This document shows positions 4,025 to 6,721 of a DNA stretch of 6,721 bases, one piece after another. The stretch comes from Lachnospiraceae bacterium UBA4292 (GTDB lineage Bacteria; Bacillota; Clostridia; Lachnospirales; Lachnospiraceae): positions 1 to 6,721 of the forward strand of contig DGVE01000063.1 in the NCBI GenBank assembly GCA_002395865.1, read 5' to 3'. Under the pieces are notes generated by a model. The model saw only the letters and a list, made by a program, of their open reading frames with translations, searched no databases and was not told the origin of the DNA. Position 1 is the first letter of the stretch. Each line of letters starts with the position of its first letter. Position numbers and translations under genes: made by a program.

Positions 4025-6721
4025 ATGTTAAAGTTTATTATCGGACCGGCCATGTCCGGCAAAACAGAATATATATCCGATCTTATCTTGAAGGAAGCCG
4101 ACAGGAGACCCGATGAGGGTTTCCTGTTTGTCGTTCCCGAGCAGGCAACACTTATAAATCAGCAGGCCCTCATCGCAAGACAGAAGAGAGGAGTACTGTT
4201 CAACATCGATGTTCTGAGCATCACCAGACTCGCCCACAGGCTCTTCGAGGAGCAGGGCATAGTTCTGCCTCAGGTGATCGACGAGCTCGGAAAGACCATG
4301 CTCATACGCAAGGCGCTCTATGAGTGTGAGGAGGAGCTGACGGTATTTCGTACAAGCATAAGAAGACGCGGCTTTGCGGATAAGATCAAGAAAACGCTCA
4401 CTGAGCTGGACCGCTACAATGTGTCCGAGGCAGCTCTTATGTCCGCATATGATATGACCCCTTCAGTAAAGCAGTTAAAGGGCAAGCTCCATGACATTAT
4501 GGTCATCAGGAGGACGTTTCTTAAGCTTCTCGGGGACAGGTTCATAACGGGCGAGATGCTGCTTTACGAGATGATAAAAGCCATACCAAACAGCAGGATG
4601 CTGAAAAACAGCACTGTGGTCATCGACGGCTTCGGAACACTTACAGCGCTTCAGCAAAACGTCATGAGAATGCTTTTTGCGACATGCCGCGATGTCTACT
4701 GTGTGCTTACTATAACGAGGGAAGGTCTTAAGGATGGCAGTCCCTCCGCGCTCTTTGCGCCCTCAAAGGAGACATATGATTCGTATGTATCCATGGCCGC
4801 CGAGGACGGCGTGGAGATCGGTGAGACGTACTATTCGGATGAAACGGCTGATAACTACGGCAACAGAGCCCTTTATCTTCTCAGAAACTCTTTTGAAGGC
4901 CTTAAGAAGGATTCGATCAAGAACTGCGCCAATATATATGCCACGGAAGCTCACAGTCCAGAGGATGAGGTGGTGCTGCTCACGGGAAAAGTGCTTGAGC
5001 TGGTTCGAGAGAAGAACTACAGATATTCGGATATAGCTGTGTACACATCGGGCGCGCAGGAGTACAAGGATCTCATCGAGAGGTACTTCAGAGCCGCCGG
5101 TATCAGATGCTTTATCGATAACAGGAGAAGCATAGAAAATACTATTCCGGTAAGAGCCGTAAATGCGGCTCTGTCAGCTGTTTCTTCATCCTTCTCGGCA
5201 GATTCGGTCATGGCCTATTTAAGAAGCGGTATAACGGATGAAACAAAGAACATTGATATGATCGACAACTATGTTCTCGCAAGGGGCATCCGTTCGAAAA
5301 AGGGCTTCACACAGGACTGGATGAAGACCACCGAGCTTATCGATGAAAAAACATTATCAGAGATCAATTCCTGCAAGAATGAGCTCCTTAAACCGCTTCT
5401 TACTCTTTCAGAGGCGTTAAAGGACGCAAAGGGCAGCTCATCGGATAAGGCCTCGGCCATAAAAGCATTTCTTACAGAGATCTGTATAGATGAAATATGC
5501 GCAAAAAAAGCATCATATCTGAACGATCAGGGCTACGAGGAGCTGGCGCAGGAATACTCGCAGGCGATGGTCGGTGTGGATTATGTTCTGGAACAGTTCA
5601 TAAGTGTACTGGACGGCGAGAAGATATCCAACGACGAGCTTGCCGATATGCTGACGACCGGTTTTCAGAGCGTAAAGGTGGGTATAGTTCCTCCGGTACT
5701 CGACGCGGTCATCGTGGCGGACCCGGTCAGAAGCCGCATGTCGTCCAAGAAGGCTGTGTTCGTAGTCGGTATGGATGAGGCTTCATTTCCCGGGGATAAG
5801 CAGGAGGACGATATACTCGGCGACGCCGACAGGGATGCACTTGGAGCGCTTCAGGTAAGTCTTGCGCATACTTCGAAGACGGAGAATTACAACAGTCAGT
5901 ACTTTATGTACAGGATGTTCACGTGCGCCACTCATGAGCTTTATATGTCATATTCGGCTGCAGGCTCCGACAGTAAGCTGCAGCACGCCTGCTATTATCT
6001 GAAGAAGATAACTGAGGCCTTCTCCGGGCTGCCTTCATGCTCTGATACCGACAGAATATATGACAGGAAGCAGGGACTCATAAAGCTTGCGAGAGGGGAG
6101 ATAAAGGATAAAAAGGAGGAGGCTGCTCTCAAAGCCTTTTTTGAGGACGACGAGTACAGCGTATATCTGGACAAGATCGATCTTGGCGTAAAATACGGTG
6201 CAAGATATAAGGCCCTCGATAAAAATGTCGCCAGAGAGCTCTTCGTGCCCGAGGGAGTCATTTCCGCGTCGAGACTTGAGTCCTTCGCAAGCTGCCGCAT
6301 GGCATACTTCCTCGGCTACGGTCTCGAGCTGGAGAAGAGAAAGATATGGCAGCTGATGCAGATGGATATCGGTACGCTCTGCCATAAGATACTCGAAAAG
6401 ATCACCGATGAGATCATGCTCACAGGCTCGGACTATTCAGCTCTGGCGGACGGTCAGACGCGTGAATATATAGAAAGAGCGATCAAAAACTGCGAGAAGA
6501 GGGGGGAGCTGGAGATATTTTCGGATCTGGCAAGAAACAGATTTTTAAAGGAGCAGATCCTGTCCATGCTCGACATCAATCTCCGGATCATAGCCGCACA
6601 GATAAATGCGGGCGATTTTCTGCCGGACAGGGCGGAGCACTGCTTTGACAGATCGACAAAAAATGCGATAAGAGTCGACGGCTTCGACGATATATGGGTA
6701 ATTGGCAAGGCCGACCGTGGG
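4025..6721 (+). CDS. addB: ATP-dependent helicase/deoxyribonuclease AddAB subunit AddB (3' partial)
   Basis: AddB is the second subunit of the AddAB (RexAB-type) complex, which unwinds and resects double-strand DNA ends until it meets Chi, preparing them for RecA. I translated the frame codon by codon from 4025 to the window end: 899 codons with no stop. The protein begins MLKFIIGPAMSGKTEY with a Walker A motif at residues 7-14. The helicase-like part has VVIDGFGTLTALQQ (DGF at 201-203) and FVVGMDEASFPGD (Gly582). The nuclease part starts at SASRLESFASCRMAYF with Cys757, the first of four Cys that hold the Fe-S cluster, followed by IGTLCHKIL with the nuclease His787 and GKADRG with Asp897 at the edge. 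The remaining nuclease residues (typically a QL.Y-type motif) and the last three Fe-S Cys should lie beyond the window; family length is about 1,100-1,170 residues. AddA is commonly the next gene but cannot be seen. It sits 27 bases after the kinase and is probably co-transcribed with it. Confidence 0.95.
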   Translation, partial: MLKFIIGPAMSGKTEYISDLILKEADRRPDEGFLFVVPEQATLINQQALIARQKRGVLFNIDVLSITRLAHRLFEEQGIVLPQVIDELGKTMLIRKALYECEEELTVFRTSIRRRGFADKIKKTLTELDRYNVSEAALMSAYDMTPSVKQLKGKLHDIMVIRRTFLKLLGDRFITGEMLLYEMIKAIPNSRMLKNSTVVIDGFGTLTALQQNVMRMLFATCRDVYCVLTITREGLKDGSPSALFAPSKETYDSYVSMAAEDGVEIGETYYSDETADNYGNRALYLLRNSFEGLKKDSIKNCANIYATEAHSPEDEVVLLTGKVLELVREKNYRYSDIAVYTSGAQEYKDLIERYFRAAGIRCFIDNRRSIENTIPVRAVNAALSAVSSSFSADSVMAYLRSGITDETKNIDMIDNYVLARGIRSKKGFTQDWMKTTELIDEKTLSEINSCKNELLKPLLTLSEALKDAKGSSSDKASAIKAFLTEICIDEICAKKASYLNDQGYEELAQEYSQAMVGVDYVLEQFISVLDGEKISNDELADMLTTGFQSVKVGIVPPVLDAVIVADPVRSRMSSKKAVFVVGMDEASFPGDKQEDDILGDADRDALGALQVSLAHTSKTENYNSQYFMYRMFTCATHELYMSYSAAGSDSKLQHACYYLKKITEAFSGLPSCSDTDRIYDRKQGLIKLARGEIKDKKEEAALKAFFEDDEYSVYLDKIDLGVKYGARYKALDKNVARELFVPEGVISASRLESFASCRMAYFLGYGLELEKRKIWQLMQMDIGTLCHKILEKITDEIMLTGSDYSALADGQTREYIERAIKNCEKRGELEIFSDLARNRFLKEQILSMLDINLRIIAAQINAGDFLPDRAEHCFDRSTKNAIRVDGFDDIWVIGKADRG

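Noticed and set aside
4734..5036. 100-residue + strand open frame inside addB
   Set aside because: Arg-rich out-of-frame reading of addB; the addB frame is uninterrupted through it.
5497..5778. 93-residue + strand open frame inside addB
   Set aside because: Gly/Arg-rich shadow in another frame; the addB frame reads through with family motifs such as FVVGMDEASFPG.
4025..6721. A frameshift or broken addB
   Set aside because: Codon-by-codon reading gave 899 sense codons with motifs in the expected order; the gene is only cut by the window edge.

Overview
The window carries four protein genes, all on the + strand and packed with almost no intergenic DNA: dnaG (primase, 5' end outside the window), trmK (tRNA adenine-22 N1-methyltransferase), a large TGS/uridine-kinase-type nucleoside kinase, and addB (3' end outside the window). 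The families, especially AddB, TrmK and the ~550-residue nucleoside kinase, point to a Firmicute of class Clostridia. Codon use (roughly 48-50 % GC in sampled lines, AGA/AGG for Arg, frequent ATA) fits a gut or rumen Lachnospiraceae-like lineage, but that placement is inference from family resemblance.

Layout. Bases 1-1667 hold the primase. It is broken by an in-frame amber codon at 282-284, exactly in the linker between the zinc-binding domain (1-281) and the RNA-polymerase/TOPRIM plus C-terminal region (first ATG after the stop at 327). One base after the primase stop, trmK begins (1669-2361). Its last 20 bases overlap the start of the nucleoside kinase (2342-3997). After a 27-base gap with a clear Shine-Dalgarno, addB starts at 4025 and stays open for 899 codons to the window edge. 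No promoter, terminator, RNA gene, mobile element, repeat or CRISPR array was recognised, and no stretch over 42 bases lies outside an open frame.

How the genes fit together. The tight spacing suggests co-transcription. The genes mix replication initiation (DnaG), tRNA modification (TrmK), nucleoside salvage or related phosphorylation (kinase) and double-strand-break repair (AddB), so this looks like a housekeeping cluster rather than one pathway. The usual Firmicute order dnaG-rpoD-trmK-nif3 is altered: rpoD is absent between dnaG and trmK, and no nif3-like gene follows trmK.

The main item for a second look is the amber codon that splits an essential replication protein at a domain boundary. 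The kinase gene ends in a TAG that must act as a real stop, because reading through it would fuse the kinase in frame to AddB. This argues against wholesale TAG recoding and leaves sequencing error, a nonsense mutation with suppression or a second copy, or a functional split primase. I see no clearly novel multi-gene system here.
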